Part shown: in pieces, positions 17,925-24,935 of the stretch
Layout: the number at the start of each line of letters is the position of its first letter
Position numbering within the stretch: position 1 is the first letter of the stretch
Source: RGIG995 sp045635765
Lineage (GTDB): Bacteria > Bacillota > Clostridia > Oscillospirales > UBA644
Length of the DNA: 39,093 bases
Reading direction: 5' to 3'
Assembly: GCA_045635765.1 (NCBI GenBank)
Contig: JAZTWH010000076.1
Coordinates: 1 to 39,093 of the forward strand
The notes under the pieces: model-generated
Databases searched by the model: none
Seen by the model: the letters and a program-made list of their open reading frames with translations, nothing else
What the model was told of the DNA's origin: nothing
Program-made: the position numbers and the translations under genes

Positions 17925-18994
17925 CAAATCACTCCTTCGTGACGCAGTCGGGCAAGATAAGCGATCCCGGCGGCATTGTCGCAAGAAAAACCCTCTGCAG
18001 CAAAGACCGCACCGTAGCGATCGGTCAGTCTTCGGCGGATGATGGAATTGGAGCAAACTCCGCCGATCATCAGAAGGGGAAGTCCGGGATATTGGCATAA
18101 GGCAGAGTCAATCATTGCTTCCAGGTGGGAACAAACGCAATCCACCGCAAAGAAGGCGATCTCTTCCTTTGGGAATCCGTCACGGAGCATTTTCTGGGCC
18201 TTGTTTTCAAACCCCGACAGGGAGCAACAGCCATCCCGGAGGGAGATGCGGTGCTTTAGGGGCTTCTCTCCACGCAGTGCATCCGGGTCCATGGAAGCTC
18301 CGCAGGGGAAGGGATAGCCCAACATAACACCGATCCGATCGATCAGTTGGCCGGCATGAAGATCCAGGGTGCGAGAAAGGATTTGAATGTGGTCGATCCC
18401 GTTTACCAAAAGCAATTCCGTAGTACCGCCGGAGACGTGAAAGGCCAGAAATTTTTCATGAAACAAGTCCGTTCTTCCGGAGGACCAAAGACCGGCGGCA
18501 ATATGGCCTTGCTGGTGGGAAAACCGATACAATTCACACCCATGGGAATGGGCTAAAGAACGGGCAATGGACAATCCGGTCAAAAAGCAGGGCATATAAG
18601 AATCTTCCGTCCAACGGGGTCGGCAAGACACGCCGACGGCGGCAAGGGACGTTGGGGTGGGAAGCGTCTCAAACAATTCCGGAAATTGTTTTATATGCAG
18701 GAAAACGGCGTCGCTCTGACGGAGCCCCCGCTCCCCCGGCCGCACCGGAAGAAGCTTTCTTCTGCTCTCCATTCCATCAGGAAGATGAATTTCCATTCCG
18801 CGGGGGGAATGAATTCCCATTCCGTCGGGAGAACGATTCGTCATTCCGTCGGGAAAACATTTCTCCATTCCGTGAGAAAAGCAAATCCTCGTTCCATCGG
18901 AGGGATAAATCTTCATTCCGTCGGATAAATGAAGGGCAACGGAGGTCGTATAATTACTGGTATCGACGCCGAGATATTCAATTTTCGCGGACAT
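17924..18994 (-). CDS. TsaD/Kae1-like (peptidase M22 family) protein with an N-terminal tandem-repeat insertion
   Basis: A 356-aa member of the ASKHA-fold Kae1/TsaD/YgjD family; true TsaD works in tRNA t6A synthesis. It begins EYLGVDTSNYTTSVAL (the family has GIETSCD-like) and keeps the metal-site histidines H160 and H164 (SHQQGH), the phosphate loop VSGGTTELL (188-196), GGVCSN (311-316) and D339 in CDNAAG. Without the insertion it would be about 300 aa, shorter than typical TsaD, which suggests the clostridial TsaD paralogue often placed near xseA rather than TsaD itself. Residues 23-78 are seven degenerate 8-residue repeats with a P/S-D-G-M core, between the first hairpin and RRKLLPVRPGERGLRQSDAV. 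It overlaps nusB by 17 bp. Its function is not known. Confidence 0.8.
   Translation of the reverse strand: MSAKIEYLGVDTSNYTTSVALHLSDGMKIYPSDGTRICFSHGMEKCFPDGMTNRSPDGMGIHSPRGMEIHLPDGMESRRKLLPVRPGERGLRQSDAVFLHIKQFPELFETLPTPTSLAAVGVSCRPRWTEDSYMPCFLTGLSIARSLAHSHGCELYRFSHQQGHIAAGLWSSGRTDLFHEKFLAFHVSGGTTELLLVNGIDHIQILSRTLDLHAGQLIDRIGVMLGYPFPCGASMDPDALRGEKPLKHRISLRDGCCSLSGFENKAQKMLRDGFPKEEIAFFAVDCVCSHLEAMIDSALCQYPGLPLLMIGGVCSNSIIRRRLTDRYGAVFAAEGFSCDNAAGIAYLARLRHEGVI
18761..18928 (-). repeat. Seven tandem 24-bp repeats encoding 8-residue P/S-D-G-M units
   Basis: In-frame minisatellite inside the TsaD-like gene. The units read LSDGMKIY, PSDGTRIC, FSHGMEKC, FPDGMTNR, SPDGMGIH, SPRGMEIH and LPDGMESR. 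The DNA core (plus strand CATTCCGTCGGGA) is best kept and the rest of each unit has drifted. Every unit keeps the glycine, and six of seven keep the methionine after it. The 24-bp period preserves the reading frame, so copy-number change would alter length without breaking the protein. Confidence 0.85.
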
Positions 18995-19373
18995 ACGAAG
19001 CCAAAACTCCGTTCCCGTAGGAAGCGGATTCGGGAGAATCGTAGGTCTTGATCAGATTGACTGCTTCGTTGATGACGACCGCAGAGGGCGTGTCGGTATG
19101 TCCGATCTCATAAAACGCGATCCGCAGGGCAGTCAAAAGCATTTTCGACAATCGGCCCACGGTGCGGTTTTTACAGTACCGGGAAATCAGGCCGTCCAGC
19201 TCCTCCCGGCAATCCAGCACGCCGTGGAACAGGGAGAGCACAAAATCGTCCAGGACAATATCGTGGTTCTCCTCGGCCAAGTGTAATACCTCTTCCCGGT
19301 CGGGATCGGCCTGAAAGGCATATTCAAACAGGAGAATAAACGCGTTATTCCGCGCTTGGGAACGCTTCAGCAT
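18978..19373 (-). CDS. nusB: Transcription antitermination factor NusB
   Basis: RNA-binding antitermination factor acting with NusE/S10, mainly on rRNA operons, 131 aa. The N-terminal basic segment is MLKRSQARNNAFILLFEYAF. The conserved helix RLSKMLLTALRIAFYEI and the C-terminal AVVINEAVNLIKTY...YGNGVLASYVREN match NusB. It lies 18 bp after asp23 and overlaps the TsaD-like start by 17 bp. In many Firmicutes folD or xseA follows nusB; here the TsaD-like gene is between nusB and xseA. Confidence 0.94.
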   Translation of the reverse strand: MLKRSQARNNAFILLFEYAFQADPDREEVLHLAEENHDIVLDDFVLSLFHGVLDCREELDGLISRYCKNRTVGRLSKMLLTALRIAFYEIGHTDTPSAVVINEAVNLIKTYDSPESASYGNGVLASYVREN

Positions 19374-19391
19374 AGTTCAGATTCCCTTCCG

Positions 19392-19763
19392 TTATTTCAC
19401 AGTTTTCTTCGCGGCGGCTTTTGCAAGGGCGACGCCTACGACGGCGACATTGACCCCACGGACCTTAATCCCGGTCATGTCGGCAACGGCATCGGCGACC
19501 TCCCGCTGAACAACGGAGCAAACCTCCTGGACCTTCGTCCCGAAAAGAACGGAGATCTGAACGGTCAATTCCAGTCCATCCTCCGAGGGAGCCAAGGTAA
19601 CGCCCTTGACAAAGGTAACCCGGGACGACATGAGATTTTTTGCATTGTTCAACAACCGCTGATGCACGCTGGCAACGCCCTCCACGTCCTGAGCAGCCTT
19701 GATGGCGATGTCGGCGATAACCTCATCCGAAATGCGGATAGAACCGTTTCTGCATTCTTCCAT
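19392..19763 (-). CDS. Asp23/Gls24 family envelope stress protein
   Basis: Asp23/Gls24-family protein, 123 aa from the ATG at 19763 (GGAGG lies eight bases upstream; a TTG five codons earlier overlaps that site and is rejected). The family core is visible: GSIRISDEVIADIAIKAAQDVEGVASV, GLELTVQISVLFGTKVQEVC and IKVRGVNVAVVGVAL (core broken here into parts). In staphylococci Asp23 lies at the membrane and affects cell-wall stress; the clostridial homologue next to nusB has no settled role. It is the first gene of the operon ending at valS and has its own sigma-A-like promoter. The C-terminus is basic and Ala/Lys-rich. Confidence 0.9.
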   Translation of the reverse strand: MEECRNGSIRISDEVIADIAIKAAQDVEGVASVHQRLLNNAKNLMSSRVTFVKGVTLAPSEDGLELTVQISVLFGTKVQEVCSVVQREVADAVADMTGIKVRGVNVAVVGVALAKAAAKKTVK

Positions 19764-19805
19764 AAATGAAACCTCCAAAGGTGATGTTTATAGATTATTT
19801 ATATT

Positions 19806-19834
19806 ATTATATCATATTTTCACCCGTTTGTATA
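19806..19834 (-). promoter_or_regulatory. Sigma-A promoter of the asp23-nusB-...-valS operon
   Basis: Minus-strand TATACA (19829-19834), 17-bp spacer, exact TATAAT (19806-19811) with an extended -10 TG one base upstream. It sits 43 bp before the asp23 ATG. It is the only clear promoter before this eleven-gene operon. Confidence 0.75.
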
Positions 19835-19864
19835 GAGGTAAATTAGAATTTTTTCTGAATTTTG

Positions 19865-19895
19865 TATAAAATTTCATTACCTACTGTGGGTAGGT
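19865..19895 (-). terminator. Weak terminator at the end of the spoIIIA operon
   Basis: Six-bp stem ACCTAC / GTAGGT (19879-19895) with a 5-nt loop, overlapping the last codons and stop of spoIIIAH. It is followed on the minus strand by AATGAAATTTTATA. The stem is short and the T-tract broken, so some read-through into asp23 is possible. Confidence 0.4.
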
Positions 19896-20393
19896 TACAA
19901 TTTTTACGGACCCGCTTTCAAATCCGGTTTGAGAAAGAACGGCGTCGAAAATTTGGGCAGACTGCTGTCCGTTCAAGGATTCGGCCGCCACGACCACGGT
20001 AGCCGTATCGGAGGTTAAAAATACGATACATTCCTCGAACCCCTTTGCCTTTAGCACACTTTCCAAGGAAGCCTCTCCTTCCGTGATTTTTGCATATGCC
20101 ACGACCTCCGCATAGGCATTTTTGCGGGTATCTTCATCGACTGATGCATCGTTGATAATTTCGTTGAGCATCGCCAACGCCTCTTCTCTGGATTGGGACC
20201 GGGAATAGCGGGCGTTGTCAAAATAGGTATCCTCCTCCTTAGAGGCCCCGGCCTCGACGGACGGTGCGTTGGGGGTTTCTCCTCCGGTAGAGGGAAAGAG
20301 GTTGCTGAGCAGGGAAAATTTCCAATTTACGGCGACGGCGGCAAGAACGAAAATCGTCATTCCGACAATCGCTATTACGGTTTTCTTTTTCAT
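19881..20393 (-). CDS. spoIIIAH: Stage III sporulation protein AH
   Basis: Mother-cell membrane protein whose extracellular domain pairs with forespore SpoIIQ (or an equivalent) in the feeding-tube channel, 170 aa. One N-terminal transmembrane helix (about residues 7-25) is followed by a low-complexity linker. A C-terminal ring-building domain contains RKNAYAEVVAYAKITEGEAS and VVVAAESLNGQQSAQIFDA, a hallmark of the family. AGGAG precedes the ATG. It is the last spoIIIA gene, 12 bp after spoIIIAG. Confidence 0.93.
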   Translation of the reverse strand: MKKKTVIAIVGMTIFVLAAVAVNWKFSLLSNLFPSTGGETPNAPSVEAGASKEEDTYFDNARYSRSQSREEALAMLNEIINDASVDEDTRKNAYAEVVAYAKITEGEASLESVLKAKGFEECIVFLTSDTATVVVAAESLNGQQSAQIFDAVLSQTGFESGSVKIVTYPQ

Positions 20394-20405
20394 GGTGATT
20401 CACTC

Positions 20406-20957
20406 CTATGAATTGATTTTTTTCACGGCAATGCGGTCTGCGGAGATTCCGAGGGTCCGGGATAGGACTTCGGTCACGTCATTTTTCACACGGGTACTGT
20501 CACCTCCCTCACAAATTACGGCAACGCCCAACACCGAAGGGGAATACACCTTCAAAATCAAGCCCTCCGACCGGGATGACACCAACACGTATTTTCGGTC
20601 GGAATCGGTCTTTCCCTCCGACGAAGAAAGGTCCTCGTCGCAGGCATAAACCGTTTCCCCGGAATCGGAGAAGGTAATCAGCACAGAGCATTTTCCCACT
20701 CCGGACATTTTTGACAACAGGGCCTCCAGATCCCGTTGCAGGATTTCGGAATAGGAGTACAGATCCGTATTTTTCTGGGTCTTCTCAGAAGAATCACAAT
20801 TGTTCCCACAAAAAAACAACAGCAGGATCACGCACAAGGCACATAGGATTATCATGAACCGATTCTTACGGAGAAAGGACGAGATCGCTATCGGTCCCGG
20901 CTTCTTGCGGGGAGACGACGGTGAATCCCTCGAAGGAAAAAGCTTGTTGAAGAGCAT
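20406..20957 (-). CDS. spoIIIAG: Stage III sporulation protein AG
   Basis: Mother-cell membrane protein that forms the large ring of the SpoIIIA-SpoIIQ channel, 183 aa. A basic cytoplasmic tail of about 34 residues starts MLFNKLFPSR, then one transmembrane helix (MIILCALCVILLLFF), a linker and the ring-building domain (LEALLSKMSGVGKCSVLITF ... VLSRTLGISADRIAVKK). The ATG at 20957 is chosen because AAAGGAGGTG sits six bases upstream. This makes a 92-bp out-of-frame overlap with the spoIIIAF 3' end. A later ATG at 20855 would avoid the overlap but has no ribosome site and would delete the cytoplasmic tail. Confidence 0.88.
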   Translation of the reverse strand: MLFNKLFPSRDSPSSPRKKPGPIAISSFLRKNRFMIILCALCVILLLFFCGNNCDSSEKTQKNTDLYSYSEILQRDLEALLSKMSGVGKCSVLITFSDSGETVYACDEDLSSSEGKTDSDRKYVLVSSRSEGLILKVYSPSVLGVAVICEGGDSTRVKNDVTEVLSRTLGISADRIAVKKINS

Positions 20958-21315
20958 CCTGCACCTCCTTTTCATTTCCGTCCCGGATTACGACCCGAAT
21001 CCAGGTTAAAGCGTATTCGTTCTCCCGCCTCTCCAGGTCGCTTTCCACGGAGAGGGGAGTTTGCCCGGTCAGGGCAAGGACCCGAGACGAAACAGCGGAA
21101 TGTAAGACCGTTTTTTCGGGGAGCGGCGGGCTGTTTTCCAAGGACTCCGACTCTGGGGAAGGGAAAGAGACCTTACCGCTTACTAGGGATCCCCCTACAG
21201 ATAAAATTAAAATCAAAATCAACAAAAGATAAATCCATTCCATATGTTTATCCGACGGAAGGATCATGGAAATCAGACCGAAGAAGAGGCAGAAAAGCAA
21301 TAAAGACGTCAGCAT
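20866..21315 (-). CDS. spoIIIAF: Stage III sporulation protein AF
   Basis: Small membrane component of the SpoIIIA complex with a ring-building domain, 149 aa, shorter than the roughly 200 aa of Bacillus SpoIIIAF. Two closely spaced transmembrane helices (about residues 1-18 and 25-45) precede a soluble tail ending with TWIRVVIRDGNEKEVQDALQ. The ATG at 21315 follows GGAGG, which overlaps the spoIIIAE stop region. Its last 92 bp also code for the spoIIIAG N-terminus in another frame. A longer upstream open frame exists but only shadows spoIIIAE. Confidence 0.85.
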   Translation of the reverse strand: MLTSLLLFCLFFGLISMILPSDKHMEWIYLLLILILILSVGGSLVSGKVSFPSPESESLENSPPLPEKTVLHSAVSSRVLALTGQTPLSVESDLERRENEYALTWIRVVIRDGNEKEVQDALQQAFSFEGFTVVSPQEAGTDSDLVLSP

Positions 21316-21317
21316 GA

Positions 21318-22433
21318 TCAACCTCCGGACAAAAGAAGCAGGGCGGAGGACAAAACAATCAGAGAGCACACGGCAAAGGAGGTCATCATAGAAAAGGTAT
21401 CCTTGACGTCGGCAAAAAAATCTGTCAAAAGAGGAACCCCCAAAAATGAGCCGGCAGAGGATAAAAAGGAATAAAGAAACACAAAAAAGAGCCCTAAGAC
21501 ACAAGGGGTTGCAAAAAGTGCCGCGAGAGCAAGGACACAGATTACGCCGACCTTTCCGCTGATGCTTTGTCCGCAGGCATACACCGTTTCGATTCCCTCC
21601 GTCAAAGTGTTCCCCGCCAGGGGAAGCATCTGAATCATGGCGAAGCGGACCCCCTTTCGGGCAACGGAATTTGCAGAGGCAACCGCCGCCCGTTGCACGC
21701 AAAACACCCCAACGGAAAGGCCGGATAAAATTTCAACCCCTTTGGTGCAGAATCCCTTTACCGATGCTATAAAAGGTCTGAGGGAAATTTGATTTCGAAA
21801 AAATCCGCTGAGGGATGCGGCGTAGCAAAACCAACACAAGGGGTAATACAGGCCGGATACTGCGGAGGATAAAAGGGTCAAAATCACGGGTAATGCGGCA
21901 GAAACGGCCGCGGCACCGGACTGAGACCCGGACCACACTTGGGCGGCACTGATGACGGGCAATGCGGCAGTCAAAAAGGAGGCCGACTGTTCTGTGATTT
22001 CCGTCAAGGAAGAAAGCAGGGCTTCAATCACCGAAAAGGAATAAATTCCCGAAGAAATGATGGATAAATATCCCAAGGATTCAATTAAGCGATCTTTCCC
22101 GTTGCAGACCGCAGACAAAAGCTTAAAAAGTAACAGCATTGCTAAGCCTACCGTAAGCAGGGGCAAGTGTTCTTGCAAGACGGAAACAAAGAGGGATAGG
22201 ATCATCCCTACCGTTTCCGAAATTCCGGGAACAGGGGAATCTGAGGACAAGTCAATGCCGTAGTCCTCAAAAAATTCCAGGCTCTCCGCTGGAATTGATT
22301 CAAAAAAAGAGGAGTATCCGGTCTCGGCGTCAGCCTTGTCCAAAATTTCAGTCACCGAATAAGCCGAAGCAGACAGAGGCAACCACAGAGCAATAATAAA
22401 AAGCAACAAAAAGCCCATAAACGTCTTTTTCAT
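21318..22433 (-). CDS. spoIIIAE: Stage III sporulation protein AE
   Basis: Polytopic membrane protein of the SpoIIIA channel complex, 371 aa. A cleavable-looking signal peptide (GFLLLFIIALWLPLSASA) is followed by a roughly 70-residue soluble stretch and then about seven to eight hydrophobic helices, ending CSLIVLSSALLLLSGG. Conserved-looking parts include LTEITEQSASFLTAALPVIS and MIQMLPLAGNTLTEGIETV. It lies 15 bp after spoIIIAD and ends two bases before the spoIIIAF start. Confidence 0.94.
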   Translation of the reverse strand: MKKTFMGFLLLFIIALWLPLSASAYSVTEILDKADAETGYSSFFESIPAESLEFFEDYGIDLSSDSPVPGISETVGMILSLFVSVLQEHLPLLTVGLAMLLLFKLLSAVCNGKDRLIESLGYLSIISSGIYSFSVIEALLSSLTEITEQSASFLTAALPVISAAQVWSGSQSGAAAVSAALPVILTLLSSAVSGLYYPLCWFCYAASLSGFFRNQISLRPFIASVKGFCTKGVEILSGLSVGVFCVQRAAVASANSVARKGVRFAMIQMLPLAGNTLTEGIETVYACGQSISGKVGVICVLALAALFATPCVLGLFFVFLYSFLSSAGSFLGVPLLTDFFADVKDTFSMMTSFAVCSLIVLSSALLLLSGG

Positions 22434-22448
22434 AGATTTCCTCCGGGA

Positions 22449-22835
22449 TTAAAGCTCTCCTCCCAAAATTCGTTGGGCAAGATTAAGAATCAACGGGACC
22501 GCCAAAGACACGATGGCAATCTGTCCGCAATAATCCACCGTCTCCCCCAGGGATCGCAACCCACAATCGTTGCAGACTCCCGAAGCGATTCGAGTGACAA
22601 GTCCGATACCCACGCCCCGTAGCACCAGGCCAACAGATGCGTCATTAAATCCCGACTGCTGTCCCAAGTTCCGGATAGCTGTGACGATCGCGGTGATTTG
22701 CGGCAACAGTGCAAGCATCAAAAGAACAATGGCTGCAAGAGGCAACAGTTGTGCAGATTGGGGAGCGTAATACCGCAGGAATTGAGAACCGATGACCACA
22801 ATCAGCACCACTCCCATGACCCAAGCCGGATTCAC
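22449..22835 (-). CDS. spoIIIAD: Stage III sporulation protein AD
   Basis: Membrane protein of the SpoIIIA complex, 128 aa, with about four hydrophobic segments. Typical elements are LLPLAAIVLLMLALLPQI, the GLVLRGVGIGLVTRIASGVC segment and CGLRSLGETVDYCGQIAIV. It overlaps spoIIIAC by 4 bp, so the two are probably translated together; AC and AD proteins are related in sequence and usually adjacent. Confidence 0.94.
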   Translation of the reverse strand: MNPAWVMGVVLIVVIGSQFLRYYAPQSAQLLPLAAIVLLMLALLPQITAIVTAIRNLGQQSGFNDASVGLVLRGVGIGLVTRIASGVCNDCGLRSLGETVDYCGQIAIVSLAVPLILNLAQRILGGEL

Positions 22836-23026
22836 AGGCCAAACACCGCCTTAATGGTTTCAAACAGTGTGCCGATTTCATTGACGATCAGGGCCAGCAC
22901 AATGATCAGCCCGCCGATGGTCACCATCAACGCCTGTTCCGAACGGTCGGATTTGGTAAGTATCAGATTCAAAACCGCAACGATCATCCCGACGGCGGCA
23001 ATTTGAAACAAAATATCCGTATCCAC
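22832..23026 (-). CDS. spoIIIAC: Stage III sporulation protein AC
   Basis: A 64-aa integral membrane protein with two hydrophobic helices (LFQIAAVGMIVAVLNLILT and LMVTIGGLIIVLALIVNEIG). Length and order match SpoIIIAC exactly. It lies 10 bp after spoIIIAB and overlaps spoIIIAD by 4 bp. Confidence 0.94.
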   Translation of the reverse strand: MDTDILFQIAAVGMIVAVLNLILTKSDRSEQALMVTIGGLIIVLALIVNEIGTLFETIKAVFGL

Positions 23027-23036
23027 GGTATCCCCC

Positions 23037-23534
23037 TCACAACAGCATTAACACCAGCACCGCCCCGGCGGAGCATCCCAAGACCACCGCCGCCTTTCCC
23101 TTTTTCCCCAAGGCCTCTCCCGCCGACTGTTCTGCGGAGAGAAAGGCGGTTTCCGCGAGGGACAGTCGCTCCTCCTGCTCTGCTCCGTCTCCTCTGCCGA
23201 GGGACAGAAACAAATGATCGGAGGCCTCCCATTCCCGCTCCGAAAAAAACATCTCGCCCTTGCAGATACACTTTGACGACTGATAAGATTCCGTGAGATC
23301 AAAGGGTTCAGACAGGTTCATCTCCCGAAGCAGAGGAAGTTTTACAGGGCAATACTCCGAGGATAAAATTTGATGCAAAGGAGCATAGGAGCAACGAATT
23401 TCCCGCCGCAGATAGCGGATGAGCTCCAACATCTCCTGAATTTGTTTTCGCCGGACACTAAGATCCAGAACGTAGACCACCCCGCACCCCGAGCAAAGAA
23501 GAAATACCAGAATCAAGAGAATGGATTTCAGCAC
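23037..23534 (-). CDS. spoIIIAB: Stage III sporulation protein AB
   Basis: SpoIIIA component with a GspF-like helical character, 165 aa. An N-terminal transmembrane segment (SILLILVFLLCSGCGVVYVL) precedes a cytoplasmic helical part (QIQEMLELIRYLRREIRCSY), and a second hydrophobic segment ends the protein. The GTG at 23534 is preferred because AAAGGAAAG lies just upstream and the protein then begins as in the family. This start lies 77 bp inside the spoIIIAA frame, so the two genes overlap out of frame. Confidence 0.9.
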   Translation of the reverse strand: MLKSILLILVFLLCSGCGVVYVLDLSVRRKQIQEMLELIRYLRREIRCSYAPLHQILSSEYCPVKLPLLREMNLSEPFDLTESYQSSKCICKGEMFFSEREWEASDHLFLSLGRGDGAEQEERLSLAETAFLSAEQSAGEALGKKGKAAVVLGCSAGAVLVLMLL

Positions 23535-24408
23535 ACAAATCTTTCCTTTCCTTTATGTTACACACCGTACCGACCCGAACCGGGTCAAGAAAGACTGCAA
23601 CGTCAATTCCTCCGGCCAGAAACAAGTCCCGGACAGGCGGGCGTTGCATCAATTCTTCCCCAGAATAGGCGTGGGCGGAGACCACCAACGACACGCCGCT
23701 TCGCAATCCGTCCAGCATAGCAGAAACCTCTGCCGCCGTTCCAATTTCGTCGCAAACCATGACTCCGGGAGACAGGGTTCGCAAGGCCTGCAAAATTCCC
23801 GTGGCCTTCGGGTAGCCCCGAAGGACGTCGCATCCTACGGGAACGGGACGGGAAGATGGAAACAGCTCTTCCCGTTCGTCAATGACCGAAACGGAAACGC
23901 TTTTTGATAATTCCTTTGCAATGGCTCGCAAAACCGTGGTTTTTCCGCTACAGGGAGGGCCCAAAAGCATGACGTTGCGAATACGGCTCCCATCGTAAAT
24001 ATGAGGTAATATTTGCTCTAAGGCCGCGTCATGCTCCCGGGCGATGCGAAAGAGCAAGCCGTAGATGTCCCGCATGCCCTCCACCTTACCATCCTCTGAG
24101 ACCACCGCAGTCCCCATGATTCCAACCCGATGGCCTCCGGGAATAGTAACGAAGCCGGACCGAATTTCGTTGCGATGGGTATAGGCCGAAGAGGCACAAA
24201 CCTTTCGAAATACCGATTCAATCTCGCTTTTCGTATGTACGGCGTCGGGACAAACCTGCCGTCCCGAACCAAAACACAGAAGCGACGGATTTTCCGCCTT
24301 GATGCGAATCTCCCGAAGATCCTTAAGCTTTTCCTCCGGGAAAGACTCTATTATTTTTGCGGTTTTTTCCGAAAGATACGGGAGAACTTCCTTGATAGCC
24401 AAATCCAT
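23458..24408 (-). CDS. spoIIIAA: Stage III sporulation protein AA (AAA+ ATPase)
   Basis: Cytoplasmic ATPase thought to power assembly or transport by the SpoIIIA channel; related to secretion ATPases, 316 aa. Walker A is GPPCSGKT (residues 150-157) and Walker B is VMVCDE (216-221). The preceding VTIPGGHRVGIMGTAV and AREHDAALEQIL segments are family-typical. The last 25 residues (from about residue 292) overlap spoIIIAB in another frame and look unconserved, as if an older stop had been lost. It heads the operon, preceded by a possible sigma-E promoter and the spoVA terminator. Confidence 0.94.
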   Translation of the reverse strand: MDLAIKEVLPYLSEKTAKIIESFPEEKLKDLREIRIKAENPSLLCFGSGRQVCPDAVHTKSEIESVFRKVCASSAYTHRNEIRSGFVTIPGGHRVGIMGTAVVSEDGKVEGMRDIYGLLFRIAREHDAALEQILPHIYDGSRIRNVMLLGPPCSGKTTVLRAIAKELSKSVSVSVIDEREELFPSSRPVPVGCDVLRGYPKATGILQALRTLSPGVMVCDEIGTAAEVSAMLDGLRSGVSLVVSAHAYSGEELMQRPPVRDLFLAGGIDVAVFLDPVRVGTVCNIKERKDLCAEIHSLDSGISSLLGVRGGLRSGS

Positions 24409-24440
24409 GAGACCTGTTCCTCTCCATTGGTTTCTATTTC

Positions 24441-24468
24441 AGTTTATGCGTCACGGACAGGTTTAGAA
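24441..24468 (-). promoter_or_regulatory. Possible sigma-E promoter of spoIIIAA
   Basis: Minus-strand CATAAACT (24441-24448) resembles the sigma-E -10 CATACAnT, with TTCTAAAC (24461-24468) 12 bases upstream as a weak -35. In B. subtilis the spoIIIA operon is sigma-E dependent, so this is expected here, but the match is only partial. Confidence 0.35.
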
Positions 24469-24531
24469 CTGCCATCGTCGACACCCGTTCTTTTAAATTT
24501 TGCGACCGATGCGGACCAACGGGATTAGGAT

Positions 24532-24559
24532 AAAAAAAGGAACCCGAATCCCGGGTTCC
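24532..24559 (-). terminator. Intrinsic terminator after spoVAE
   Basis: Stem GGAACCCG / CGGGTTCC with a 5-nt loop (24539-24559), followed on the minus strand by seven T. It lies 13 bp past the spoVAE stop and isolates spoVA from spoIIIA. Confidence 0.9.
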
Positions 24560-24572
24560 GTTCAATGGTGCT

Positions 24573-24926
24573 TTATTTCATTTTTGGTTTAAAGATTAGG
24601 GATGCCAACAAAGAAAAGACGATGGCCGCTGTAATTCCGGCGGCGGTGGCGGTCAATCCTCCCGTTAATATTCCGAGAAATCCCTTTTCCTTAATGGCCG
24701 TCCGTACGCCCTCCGCCAAAAGATGGCCGAATCCGGTCAAGGGAACGCTCGCCCCGGAATGACCGAAATTCAACAAGGGCTCATAGAGGCCGACGGCAGA
24801 CAAAAACACGCCGGCGACAACGTAACCCACAAGGATCCGTGCCGGGGTCAGACGGGTACGTTCAATGAGAATCTGTCCCACGACACAGAACAGTCCTCCC
24901 ACAAGAAACGACATAAAATAATTCAT
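24573..24926 (-). CDS. spoVAE: Stage V sporulation protein AE (SpoVAEB type)
   Basis: Integral membrane subunit of the SpoVA channel that moves calcium-dipicolinate into the forespore and out during germination, 117 aa. Three to four hydrophobic helices; family stretches include FCVVGQILIERTRLTPARIL, GASVPLTGFGHLLAEG and GGLTATAAGITAAIVF. It follows spoVAD by 9 bp and is the last gene before the terminator. This is the EB type, related to SpoVAC, which has a similar VPITGFAN motif. Confidence 0.94.
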   Translation of the reverse strand: MNYFMSFLVGGLFCVVGQILIERTRLTPARILVGYVVAGVFLSAVGLYEPLLNFGHSGASVPLTGFGHLLAEGVRTAIKEKGFLGILTGGLTATAAGITAAIVFSLLASLIFKPKMK

Positions 24927-24935
24927 AGGTTCACC

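Noticed and set aside
17925..18098. 58-codon N-terminal extension of xseA
   Set aside because: It only shadows the TsaD-like gene; the family start and ribosome site are at 17924.
18761..18928. CRISPR array
   Set aside because: The 24-bp units are contiguous, in frame and degenerate, without unique spacers or cas genes.
18652..19020. Plus-strand frame with repeated S-F-R-R-E-N-like units
   Set aside because: It is the antisense reading of the 24-bp repeats in the TsaD-like gene; the minus frame has conserved motifs on both sides.
20855..20855. Alternative spoIIIAG start at the ATG at 20855
   Set aside because: It would avoid overlap with spoIIIAF but has no ribosome site and removes the cytoplasmic tail; the ATG at 20957 has an excellent site.
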